NCBI GenBank assembly: GCA_030649165.1
Contig: JAUSGG010000118.1
Coordinates: forward strand, 1-54,966
Origin: Armatimonadota bacterium
GTDB lineage: Bacteria > Armatimonadota > UBA5829 > JAUSEB01
DNA length: 54,966 bases
Direction of reading: 5' to 3'
The notes beneath the pieces were generated by a model that was not told the DNA's origin, searched no databases, and was given only the letters and a program-made list of their open reading frames with translations. Numbering within the stretch: the stretch's first letter is position 1; each line of letters begins with the position of its first letter. Position numbers and translations under genes: made by a program. Shown in pieces: positions 25,501 to 32,540 of this stretch.

Positions 25501-25902
25501 ATGGCTCAGAAGGCGCTCTACGGTCCGTGCATCACTCAGAACCTGGGCAGCAGCTCAGACACGACCAGCATGATGGTCAGGTTCTTCGGCAAGTGCATGC
25601 TGTCGGGCTTCGATCCCAACTGGGGCACCTGCGGGGCCTACGTCTTCTACATCGATGACGGCTCCGGCGCGGCGGATGGCAGAGAGTTGATCGACGGCCT
25701 TCCGGTTCCCGGAATCCGTTGTCTGCAGGACGCTTGCGATCCTCTGTTCATCCCGCCGAGCCCGGGTGACTATCTGATGGTCGAAGGCATAGTCTCTTAC
25801 GAGCATGCCATGACAGCGGACATTCCACCCGTGGACCTCGGCAACGTAAGGACGATACTGTTCCCGAGTTACACTACTCTCTACATTCCTCCGCCCCCGT
25901 AG
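22600..25902 (+). CDS. giant secreted modular protein, array paralogue D
   Basis: The protein has 1100 aa. The TTG at 22600 follows AAAGGAGGAAGAGGAT; the open frame extends further upstream but into the leader. A signal peptide (RKYLIIAISVLAIALLAGP) leads to an NBR1-type Ig-like module (about 27-146; VVVSDTIPATM, PGTFPCRWRMVHE-x4-WFG). A LamG-like module (about 155-385; NFDTYTPNG at its start, VLLDDMVV at its end) and two Ig/FN3-like modules follow (about 388-583). The family core (about 586-842; VDIRHFNE, IDLDQGVTL, RITGRNAVAGDYDSAVWNIY, APGQW) and tandem OB-like modules (about 850-1100, ending YIPPPP) complete it. The NBR1-type module also occurs in the GH99-like and GH9 proteins at 47-54 kb, linking this array to carbohydrate degradation. 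No catalytic site seen. Confidence 0.85.
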   Translation: MRKYLIIAISVLAIALLAGPSVWALNSSVVVSDTIPATMTMGTTYTPTVKMRNSGDTTWADVAGCTFPSGPFDYNFGPPDVGDPWNKAAEWGPRTNIGAIPVGPGEEITFTLSIMPNAPGTFPCRWRMVHECLEWFGAELARTITVECGPPAADTVKWADNFDTYTPNGMLNGALTPPDNPEVDNDGDPGWILRDGSQNSSQINIVDDAIAGKNVEVVNIFGNTLDSRVQVASWSPSWNTGDNGNRAKFHFKVKSGGTAVGTTLWRLYMRDWIDGGRPYFAITGTDQSLTPMTAINSDGQAPTLTAQDISDGAWHTVDIIMNTSNDGAPDDLSYYYFDGNYIGVLAHDGGLNQQNKVRTVEIWQYAQSGQPTSSVLLDDMVVSTALGLPVNTITSPTPGYVFGTLTPTITWTRAWSCYDVAATQVIVVSGTADPVTGTLEWDSGDVSGANLSQVTGSLPNATPLWVFQRDKLTGGGYNPWTDARAFSCSVTPPVIGDVTGPVGIQCTGKPVVTFTGDPHSLVQIRLTSDAGGVNEVANTGEVASFAFAQAVGPLDSGTYYAWARIGGGAGWSAYSANVFSFVVDRGCEVVDIRHFNETDILTTNLPAPDDGFAERFTNFDDGAGTSCDVWITTPVCGDQAMWVNDRGAARSLRPHRIQNIDLDQGVTLLVAVANPIHAGNDGGGASWRMANVWIGDKDAGGETHMVSVRVQDDFVGIITEATKATEAWGNGFTNVVLPNSTDYRILRITGRNAVAGDYDSAVWNIYVNENPTAVLTRTGTFSVGQVESEPPYQLEYRECDQIALGQGSGDSTGDPKPPPPTGDWYYDWVAVNGGGDYAPGQWPSGASGSYASIGAAKSVGVESIPVSITGNAVITKVLTHVDPGPDAIPGTPDDVTVQDGYYAQDVAAGGKNLAGVKILTSDAQGGAVAVGAQITAVSGVMREQAGGRVIANASVTLGGIATFAPVAMAQKALYGPCITQNLGSSSDTTSMMVRFFGKCMLSGFDPNWGTCGAYVFYIDDGSGAADGRELIDGLPVPGIRCLQDACDPLFIPPSPGDYLMVEGIVSYEHAMTADIPPVDLGNVRTILFPSYTTLYIPPPP

Positions 25903-26062
25903 TATGGCGGAAGCGAATATCTGACTAACCGACATGGGGCTCGGGGATTATCCCGGGCCCCATTTTTCGGCGAAAATCCCGATATACCGGGAATGGCGGG
26001 CGAACACAAGGTTCGCCCCTACGACAAGACGGGGCCTGGGATCATTCCCGGGCCCCTTTTTT
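25903..26062 (+). terminator. terminator region of array gene D, two hairpins
   Basis: The 3' untranslated sequence copies that of B and C. Hairpin one is 25936-25961 with a T-rich tail, a GGGCGAAC repeat is at 25998-26019, and hairpin two is 26031-26056 followed by TTTTTT. Confidence 0.75.
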
Positions 26063-26065
26063 CGC

Positions 26066-26125
26066 CTGGTATAATTACCTGTTTTGGCCGGCGCATATTG
26101 ACAGTATGCGCAGAGTTAGTATAAC
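26066..26125 (+). promoter_or_regulatory. operator and promoter of the gutted array copy
   Basis: Operator CTGGTATAATTACCTG (26066-26081), 16 bp, TTGACA (26098-26103), 16-bp spacer, TATAAC (26120-26125). The promoter is fully intact although the gene behind it is nearly gone. Confidence 0.8.
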
Positions 26126-26394
26126 CTTCGGTACAGGAGTGATCGCTCGACCCGTCGTACTTCATGCCGACGGGAACCCCCTCCCGAACATATCGCTGAT
26201 TCAATAGTCCCCTAACCTGGCTCTGCTCTTAAGCGCAGCGTCGCGGGCCGGATGGCGCGGGTGTGCGGCAGATACTGGTCAGGAACGCACATGCGCTGTC
26301 GCTGAAACTGTTGCCCAAGCACACAGTATTACGCTGAAGAGCGAGAAGGGACGGCGCCGAAATACGTGGGAAGAGGTTCGTGGAATTCCGAGCG
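26126..26394 (+). ncRNA. leader of the gutted array copy
   Basis: Closely related to the D leader: TACAGGAGTGATCGCTCGAC, ATTCAATAGTCCCCTAACC, AAGCGCAGCGTCGC, GGCCGGATGGCGCG (26246-26259), and a GGCGCCGA...GTGGGAAGAGG stretch matching D at about 22330-22352. The distal arm reads CGAACA instead of CGAGCG, so the pairing is weakened here. Confidence 0.5.
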
Positions 26395-26523
26395 ATGATC
26401 GAAGGTATAGCCTCCTACGAACTCGCTGAAATATACGCGGGCGAGCCTCCGGTCCTGGTCGAGACCAAGAACGTAAGGACTATTCTCTACCCGATTTACA
26501 CGATACTGGCGACCGGCATCTGA
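26395..26523 (+). pseudogene. gutted array paralogue, last 42 codons only
   Basis: The reading frame MIEGIASYELAEIYAGE continues for 42 codons to TGA. It matches the C-terminal end of paralogue C (21730-21840) with only a few base differences, then ends LATGI like E (LATGM) rather than YIPPPP. It is joined directly to a complete promoter and leader. A single internal deletion of roughly 3 kb in a former full-length copy explains this. There is no ribosome site before the ATG, so translation is doubtful, and the product would lack a signal peptide. Confidence 0.75.
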
Positions 26524-26542
26524 TATAGCCGTAGTCAGAAGG

Positions 26543-26639
26543 GGGCGAACACGAGGTTCGCCCCTACGATACACCGGCGGGCGAACACAAGGTTCGCCCC
26601 TACAAAGAAACGATGGGGCTCGGGATTATCCCGGGCCCA
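26543..26639 (+). repeat. two GGGCGAAC hairpin repeats and terminator hairpin
   Basis: Copies at 26543-26564 (loop ACGAG) and 26579-26600, followed by a GGGGCTCGGG-ATTAT-CCCGGGCCC hairpin (26615-26639). The last one insulates promoter E. Confidence 0.75.
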
Positions 26640-26648
26640 CTTTCCCAC

Positions 26649-26709
26649 CTGGTACTAATACCTGATTTTTGCCCATGCCATTGACATTGGCCTGTAGTTG
26701 ATGTAATTT
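26649..26709 (+). promoter_or_regulatory. array gene E promoter with operator
   Basis: Operator CTGGTACTAATACCTG (26649-26664), 16 bp, TTGACA (26681-26686), 17-bp spacer, weak -10 TAATTT (26704-26709). Confidence 0.7.
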
Positions 26710-26982
26710 CGCTATAGGGTGTGGTAGCTCGACTCGTCGATTGTAGATAGTCTCACCCCTCCCGAGCGTCCGCCCGAATAGGCCAACCGCCCTTCGCTAT
26801 CGCCGAAGACAACGTTGCAGGCCGGACATCATGCGTTATTCGACGAGCGGTTCGCGGCAAGGAATGAATAATCAGGAACACCGGAGCCGGGTCAACGGCT
26901 TTGCGCACTCCCATAATTCCGAATTCGTGTGTTCAACCCACGGGTCGATCTGGGTTCATGTTAGGGAAAAGGAGGAAGCGAA
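26710..26982 (+). ncRNA. conserved 5' leader of array gene E
   Basis: TAGGGTGTGGTAGCTCGACTC, GCTCG (26727-26731) paired by CGAGC (26763-26767), and GCAGGCCGGAC ending at 26827; the box is then disrupted (ATCATGCG). The remaining 155 bases run to AAAGGAGGAAGCGAA before the TTG. Confidence 0.5.
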
Positions 26983-29900
26983 TTGCGTAACTACTGTTTC
27001 GCAGCATTGGTAATTCTGGCGTTCGCCATCGTTTCAGGCCCGGCGTCGGCCACCCACTCGTTCGTGAACGACACGTTTGACGTGGACGCCCAAGGATGGG
27101 CGATCACCGGATGGGAGAATAACGATCCCGCGGAGCCCGCCAGTGTCGGCGCCGGCACGTGGACGTGGGCGGTCGGATACCCCGGCTCAGCCTTGCGATT
27201 CGCCGGCTTCGGCGTCACCGACGACATCACGCAACACGGGCGTGAAGGCGTTTACATCGAAAAGGTCATTTCGACCGCGGGTCTGGAGAACATCAGCATA
27301 CTTTACGACATCAGGACTCACGTCCGCGGCGTCTATACCGGGGACCCCGGCGACTGTCTGCTGAATCCACATTGCGATTTGGCCGAGCAGCTTACCGTGT
27401 TCTACTCCACGAACGGCGGGACGGACTGGACTGAAGTGGAGTGGCTGCGGCGAACCGGCGGAAACGGCTGGCCTCCCCTTGAGATCTATAACACCGGTTA
27501 CGAGACACGCGTGATCGATCTGTCCAGCATCACAGGGGCCAACGATAACGCCGGCTTCACACTGAAGTTTGACTGGCAGTTTAACGAGGGCTGTGACCCC
27601 ATCGGCGGCTGCGCCGCCGAAGGCGGTGACTGGGCCAACCTCGACAACATTATAGTTCTTGGCCACGTGATAGGATCTGGCGACGACACCACACCGCCCG
27701 GTCCTGTTACCGGCTTCGCTGCCACGGCTATGGACGGTTTCACCAACACATTGTCGTGGACCGCTCCAGCCGACCCGGATTACGCCGGGGCTCTCATCAA
27801 ATACAGCACGACGGGATATCCGGCAAGCATAGACGACGGCATATTCCTGGACGACGTCTGGTCGCCGAACAGCGATTTCACCCACGCCGGAGTCACCCCG
27901 GGAGTCACTTATTATTACTCGGCATTTGCGCGCGACGGAGTCCCGAATTACTCCGCTACAAAAGTGGACGCGAGCGCCACGGCAAGCGCCAACCTGTGGT
28001 CGGACAACTTCGAGGACCCCTATACCCTGGGCAACCTCGACAGCAATTCGCTGGGCAACTGGGGCCTCAACGGCGGAGCAAACAACGGCCAGGTGATTGT
28101 CGCCAACACGCCCGTAGGCGGCCTCGGGAACCCGCCGACAGGCTCAGTGCAATCGGCGAGCATGGTCCACGCGGCGGCGAACACTGTCGATGGCGTATCG
28201 TGGCGTTTGTTCAACTACACGCCGGCCAACGGGGTGGCAAAGTTCCACTTCAAGCTGCTGAGCCCGAACGCAGTGGTCGACAGCAATTTCTGGTGGATTG
28301 AGCTTCACGACACTAACGGCGTAATGTACGCCCAGTGGTACGGCCAGGAAGTGGTCGCGGCGCCTCGAGATCCCTTTAACAGTGTCGGCACGGTCTGCCC
28401 GCTCGCGGCAAACACCTGGTACGACCTCGACATGATCGTGGACACGGTCTACAACAAGGCATACTGCTTCTTCAACAACTCGCTGGTGTATTCGGGGTTC
28501 TTCAGCGCGGGAGACAGCATAGGGCGCGTGAAGCTGCGCGACGTCAAGCGGTCGGATATAGCCGGCGCGACAATCTACATCGACGACATGAGCATTGGCC
28601 AAGGCGTCCGGCCATCGCCGTTGATCGACCCGCCTGCCACTGGTGGGGGCTGGATCACGGGCCCCGGAGCCACCACTCCAACGATTTCGTGGACGCCGGG
28701 CACGGCGGAAACGGTCAGTAAGTACTGGCTCAAGGTTTTCACGTCAGACGTGGCCGATCCGGAGACGGCAACCCCCATTTACTCAAGCGGCGAAATGACA
28801 GTCGTCGGGCCCTACACACATTCCCAGCAGGTGACGCCGGCGCTGCCGCAGAACACTCACCTTTGGGCGTTCGTGAAGGAGCGGACTGTCACCGGTTGGA
28901 TGCCGTGGTCGCCCCAGGGCGCCGGCGGGTTCTTTGTAGCGGAGACGGCGCCGCCCGCTCCGACGGTCCTATCTCCGAGTGGAACGGTGATCGGGTGCAA
29001 GCCGATGATAACCTTCTCGGCTGGAGAGCACCAGAGCTTCAGCGTTAAGGTCACCGATGGCAGCGACGTGGAGCAATGGAACTCGGGCGTTATCGACAGT
29101 TCGGGAACCGGCGCGGCGTGCGCCCAAATGCTTACACCGGGCGCGCAGTACAAGGCTTACGCCCAGGTATCGACTCCGGCCGGAACGAGCCTTTGGAGCA
29201 GCCCATCATTATTCCAAGTGACGCGCACCGGTGAAGGCACGGATATTCGCGATATGACGGAAGAAGGGCTGCTCACTACCACCGTGCTTCCTCCCAGTGA
29301 CATGTTCGGTTACCAGATAGCCTGGAGCAATGCCAACATGACGCTGTGGCCGGAGGCAAATATGACGCTGACCCAGATGAGCAACTGTAACAACGGGTTC
29401 GTGCAAATCGTTGACGGCGGGAACAACTTCGACACCCGAGCAATGCGCAGGCACAGAATTCAGAACCTCGACCTGAACAACGGTGTCACGCTGGCGATTG
29501 CGGTTAACGTCCCCACTCAGGCAGGAACGGATGCAGGCGGACAGAAGTGGCTGCAGTCTACCAGCCTGATTATCGACGACAGCCAATCCGGCGGCCTATG
29601 GATTGCCGGCATGAGAGCTACGCAGAACCTGGTGGGACTGCTCACCGACAATACCACATGGACGACCGACGGCTCGGTAGCGGGTCCGGGATACAAGGTC
29701 GTCCGAGTAACGGGAAGAAACAAGATCTACAACGACTACTCGTCCACTGAATGGAAGCTGTACGTGAACGAAGGCGCGTCGCCGGTGGTCACGGAGACCG
29801 GGTGTATGAGCGGCGCCGCCATCGATCCCGAGTTCAACGGCAACTGGATGAACGACTCCATCACACTAGGCCAGGGAAGCGGCGGACTCGAAGGAACCTG

Positions 29901-30705
29901 GGAGTTCGACTGGACAGCGGTCAACACTTCAGGCGACTACGCTCCGGGTGAATGGGATGGCGCTATACCGGCCGGCGGGACGTTTGCCAGCATATCCGGG
30001 GCCAAGAAGGCAGGTGTCCAGGTCCATGCCGTGAATATCACCGGACCCGCCGTTATCACTAAAGTCCTGACTCACCAGGAAATGCAGGGCGATCCGCCTG
30101 TGGAAGTGACCGTTCAGGATGCGTACTTTGCTCAGGACGTCCTGCCGGGCGGCAAGTCAGGAGCGGGGGTCAAGATACTGAGCTCGGACAACCAGGGAGG
30201 CGCTGTCGCGGAGGGGGCACGGATAACGGCCCTACGCGGCGTTATGTACGAAGGCGCGGGAGGCAAGATCCTTTCCAACCCAGTCGTAACCATCGAAGGC
30301 ACGGCTTCGTTCGCTCCTCTAGGGATGTCACAGAAGAACATAATCGGCCCGTGCATCAACCAGAATCTGGGAAGCAACTTCGACACTATGAGTGTGCTGG
30401 CCAGGTTCTTCGGCAAGTGCGTGCTGTCCAACTTCGATCCGAACTGGGGGAGCGCCGGCGCCTACGTCTTCTACATCGATGACGGGTCGGGAGCCGAGGA
30501 CGGCAGAGAGTCAATCGACGGAGTTCCTGTCAAGGGAATCCGCTGTCTGCAAGACGCCGCTGATCCTCTGTTCATCCCGCCGGTCATTGGCGACTACCTG
30601 ATGGTCGAAGGAATCACGAGCTACGAGACGATCACCGGCGGAACTTATGAGAACGTGAGACAGATACTGTATCCCACGTATACAATGCTGGCTACGGGAA
30701 TGTAA
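26983..30705 (+). CDS. giant secreted modular protein, array paralogue E
   Basis: The protein has 1240 aa, the longest of the array. The TTG start follows AAAAGGAGGAAGCGAA. After the signal peptide (RNYCFAALVILAFAIVSGP) comes a beta-sandwich resembling MAM or immune-inhibitor-A-type modules (about 24-225; VNDTFDVDAQGW, LKFDWQFNEG), then an FN3 module (about 232-325; TPPGPVTGFAATA, YYYSAFARDGVPNYS), a LamG-like module (about 330-540; NFEDPYTLGNLDS, IYIDDMSIG) and two Ig/FN3-like modules (about 545-745). The family core (about 750-990; RDMTEEG, LDLNNGVTL, RVTGRNKIYNDYSSTEWKLYVNE, APGEWD) and tandem OB-like modules (about 1000-1240; TVQDAYFAQD, VFYIDDGSGAEDGRE) follow. It ends LATGM. As in its relatives, no enzyme site or anchor is recognised. 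Confidence 0.85.
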   Translation: MRNYCFAALVILAFAIVSGPASATHSFVNDTFDVDAQGWAITGWENNDPAEPASVGAGTWTWAVGYPGSALRFAGFGVTDDITQHGREGVYIEKVISTAGLENISILYDIRTHVRGVYTGDPGDCLLNPHCDLAEQLTVFYSTNGGTDWTEVEWLRRTGGNGWPPLEIYNTGYETRVIDLSSITGANDNAGFTLKFDWQFNEGCDPIGGCAAEGGDWANLDNIIVLGHVIGSGDDTTPPGPVTGFAATAMDGFTNTLSWTAPADPDYAGALIKYSTTGYPASIDDGIFLDDVWSPNSDFTHAGVTPGVTYYYSAFARDGVPNYSATKVDASATASANLWSDNFEDPYTLGNLDSNSLGNWGLNGGANNGQVIVANTPVGGLGNPPTGSVQSASMVHAAANTVDGVSWRLFNYTPANGVAKFHFKLLSPNAVVDSNFWWIELHDTNGVMYAQWYGQEVVAAPRDPFNSVGTVCPLAANTWYDLDMIVDTVYNKAYCFFNNSLVYSGFFSAGDSIGRVKLRDVKRSDIAGATIYIDDMSIGQGVRPSPLIDPPATGGGWITGPGATTPTISWTPGTAETVSKYWLKVFTSDVADPETATPIYSSGEMTVVGPYTHSQQVTPALPQNTHLWAFVKERTVTGWMPWSPQGAGGFFVAETAPPAPTVLSPSGTVIGCKPMITFSAGEHQSFSVKVTDGSDVEQWNSGVIDSSGTGAACAQMLTPGAQYKAYAQVSTPAGTSLWSSPSLFQVTRTGEGTDIRDMTEEGLLTTTVLPPSDMFGYQIAWSNANMTLWPEANMTLTQMSNCNNGFVQIVDGGNNFDTRAMRRHRIQNLDLNNGVTLAIAVNVPTQAGTDAGGQKWLQSTSLIIDDSQSGGLWIAGMRATQNLVGLLTDNTTWTTDGSVAGPGYKVVRVTGRNKIYNDYSSTEWKLYVNEGASPVVTETGCMSGAAIDPEFNGNWMNDSITLGQGSGGLEGTWEFDWTAVNTSGDYAPGEWDGAIPAGGTFASISGAKKAGVQVHAVNITGPAVITKVLTHQEMQGDPPVEVTVQDAYFAQDVLPGGKSGAGVKILSSDNQGGAVAEGARITALRGVMYEGAGGKILSNPVVTIEGTASFAPLGMSQKNIIGPCINQNLGSNFDTMSVLARFFGKCVLSNFDPNWGSAGAYVFYIDDGSGAEDGRESIDGVPVKGIRCLQDAADPLFIPPVIGDYLMVEGITSYETITGGTYENVRQILYPTYTMLATGM

Positions 30706-30728
30706 GACAGGTTGCGAGCAAACGCAAT

Positions 30729-30763
30729 GGCCTCCGGACGATCTGTCCGGAGGCCGTTTTTTT
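30729..30763 (+). terminator. intrinsic terminator of array gene E
   Basis: GGCCTCCGGAC and GTCCGGAGGCC form an 11-bp stem around GATCT, followed by GTTTTTTT. A textbook intrinsic terminator closing the array. Confidence 0.9.
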
Positions 30764-30846
30764 CGGTTTGGCAGCGATCAAGTGAAGCTGGGGTACGGTA
30801 CGCTTAGACCTCCCCCTAACCCCCTCCTGCAAGGAGGGGGAACTCA

Positions 30847-31947
30847 CTATGTGATTTGCATGGGCATTACGACGTAGAGGTAGTCGTCGGCGCCCTGCCC
30901 TTTCACAACTCCCGGGCTGAGGCTCCCGGTCAGTTCCAGTTCCACCGCCTCAGCGTCCATGACTCCCAGGACATCGAGCAGATACTTGGCGTTGAACGCC
31001 ATCTCGACGTCCTCGCCTTCCTTGACGACTTCGACTTCTTCATAAGCCTTTCCGACGGACCCGCTTTCGGCGGTGACCACGAGTTTCCCATCTACGGTGC
31101 GCAAGACTGCGCGGTTAGAGTTCTCTCTCGCGACTATGGCGGCGCGCCGCATTGCCTGCAGGAAGTCGGCCGTTGGAAGAGTGAGTTTCCGGTCGTGTTC
31201 AGCCGGAATGACGCGCTCGTAATTCGGGAACTGGCCTTCGATGAGCCGCGACACAAGCCTGACGTCAGGCATGTCGAACAGGATTTGGCTTGGTGAGACA
31301 TTTACCGAGAGTTCACCTTCGTCGCTCGTCAGCAGCCTGGAAAGCTCGGCCATCGCTCGTCCGGGGACTATCGCTTGCGCTTCCCCGCGTCCCTGCGTTA
31401 TCGACATATCCTGCCGGCACAGGCGGTGCGTGTCCGTTGAGACGAGCTTTATGCCGCCTTCTTCCAACAGCAGGAGTATGCCCGTCAATTGCGGCCTTGC
31501 TTCCTCCGCCGACACGGCGAAAATCGTCTTATGAATACCCTGCCGAAGCGTCGCCTTCTCTATCTTGAACGAAACATCGTCCTTCACGTCAGGCAGCATT
31601 GGGAAGTCCTCGGCGGGAAGGCCAAGAATAGTGTACTCCGACACTCCGCATTTGAGGTTGACGACGTTGCTCTCATCAACCGAAATCACAACGTCCGCGT
31701 CGGGCAGCGCCGAGAGGACTTCCGTGAGTATACGAGCAGGCGCGGTAAGGCAGCCGTGCTCCTGGACGTTTGACTCGACACTGCATTCCATCCCGATCTC
31801 CAGATCGGTCGCGGCAATCCGCAGGTGGTCCTCTTCGGACCTGATAAGCAGATGGCCAAGGATAGGCAGTGAGCTTCGCGAACTCACGGCGCGCCCCGCG
31901 GTCTGCACCCCCTCGAATAAGTCCTTTCTGCCGCAGATTGCCTTCAT
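30847..31947 (-). CDS. dnaN: DNA polymerase III beta sliding clamp
   Basis: The ring-shaped dimeric processivity clamp tethers polymerases and mismatch-repair proteins to DNA. The product has 366 aa from the ATG at 31947 (MKAICGRKDLFEGVQTAGRA), preceded by GGGAGGAAC; the longer open frame upstream runs through repeats. Three clamp domains are visible: about 1-120 (SLPILGHLLI typical of domain 1), 121-245 (STDTHRLCRQDMS in domain 2) and 246-366 (LIEGQFPNYERVIP, then YLLDVL and the terminal VVMPMQIT, matching the YxVMPMR end). It is not beside dnaA or gyrB here, so the replication-origin cluster is split or elsewhere. A family B polymerase with a clamp-binding tail lies 5.5 kb away. Confidence 0.95.
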   Translation of the reverse strand: MKAICGRKDLFEGVQTAGRAVSSRSSLPILGHLLIRSEEDHLRIAATDLEIGMECSVESNVQEHGCLTAPARILTEVLSALPDADVVISVDESNVVNLKCGVSEYTILGLPAEDFPMLPDVKDDVSFKIEKATLRQGIHKTIFAVSAEEARPQLTGILLLLEEGGIKLVSTDTHRLCRQDMSITQGRGEAQAIVPGRAMAELSRLLTSDEGELSVNVSPSQILFDMPDVRLVSRLIEGQFPNYERVIPAEHDRKLTLPTADFLQAMRRAAIVARENSNRAVLRTVDGKLVVTAESGSVGKAYEEVEVVKEGEDVEMAFNAKYLLDVLGVMDAEAVELELTGSLSPGVVKGQGADDYLYVVMPMQIT

Positions 31948-31989
31948 GTCGTTCCTCCCGGATCGCATATTGAGGTTGGTTGCCGGGAT

Positions 31990-32019
31990 AGTATAGCACA
32001 GGTTGTGGCAGGGCTGCAA
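31990..32019 (-). promoter_or_regulatory. probable dnaN promoter
   Basis: Read on the minus strand: TTGCAG (-35, 32014-32019), 18-bp spacer, TATACT (-10, 31990-31995). The start codon lies about 40 bases downstream. Confidence 0.6.
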
Positions 32020-32029
32020 TCGCCGGCGG

Positions 32030-32540
32030 TGGGATTTGAGGGAAGAACGCAGATAAACACAGATGTCCGCCGATAAACGCGGACGCAGATGGACTTGCAG
32101 GTATGAGTCATCCGTAGCGCTTCGCGCCGCCCAAGGGGATGAAAACCGCCGACCTGCCGCGGGAACTGACTTCGAAGATATTCGATCACTCGGTTTCACA
32201 AGGCCGTTCCCGCAGGATAGATCAGGTGCAGACTTCACCCTCACCCTAACCCTCTCCCTTGAGGGAGAGGGGATTACGCTCGTGCTTTCCCGAAAGTGAG
32301 CGTCGAAAAGGACCTTACTCGGTAACAGTTCAGGAATAGGAAGTACGTGCCACTGAATGTCATTTCGAGCGGAGCGCCAGCGGAGTCGAGAAATCTGCTT
32401 TTGAGTGCGCGCAACCGGGAAAAGCAGATTCCTCGTTCCTCGGAATGACGTTGCCCGGCAGGTACTCACCATTCCTGAACTGTTACCGTCTCGCCATTCC
32501 TGACCTGTTTCGTTCCTGCTTTCCCGTCAGAAAGCTTCCG
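32030..32540. other. intergenic, three repeat families
   Basis: No gene. A dispersed GATAAACACAGATG-type repeat (about 32044-32090; others at 37411-37441 and 41756-41797) is followed by a C-rich palindrome (about 32235-32275) and a 165-bp inverted-repeat element (32322-32486). Confidence 0.7.
32322..32486. mobile_element. MITE-like element with 15-bp perfect inverted ends
   Basis: GTAACAGTTCAGGAA (32322-32336) and TTCCTGAACTGTTAC (32472-32486) are exact inverted repeats. Between them lies the GTCATT...AATGAC palindromic unit (32359-32449). No ORF that could encode a transposase. Confidence 0.65.

Noticed and set aside
14473-26600. GGGCGAAC repeats as a CRISPR array
   Set aside because: Copies are kilobases apart, without regular spacers or cas genes.
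9808-30763. Integrated phage or IS element explaining the array
   Set aside because: No integrase, transposase, structural phage gene or attachment-site duplication was recognised; co-directional duplication is sufficient.
31948-32472. N-terminal extension of DnaN to 32472
   Set aside because: The added sequence is repeat-derived, and DnaN homologues start at MKAICGRKDLF, which follows a good ribosome site and promoter.
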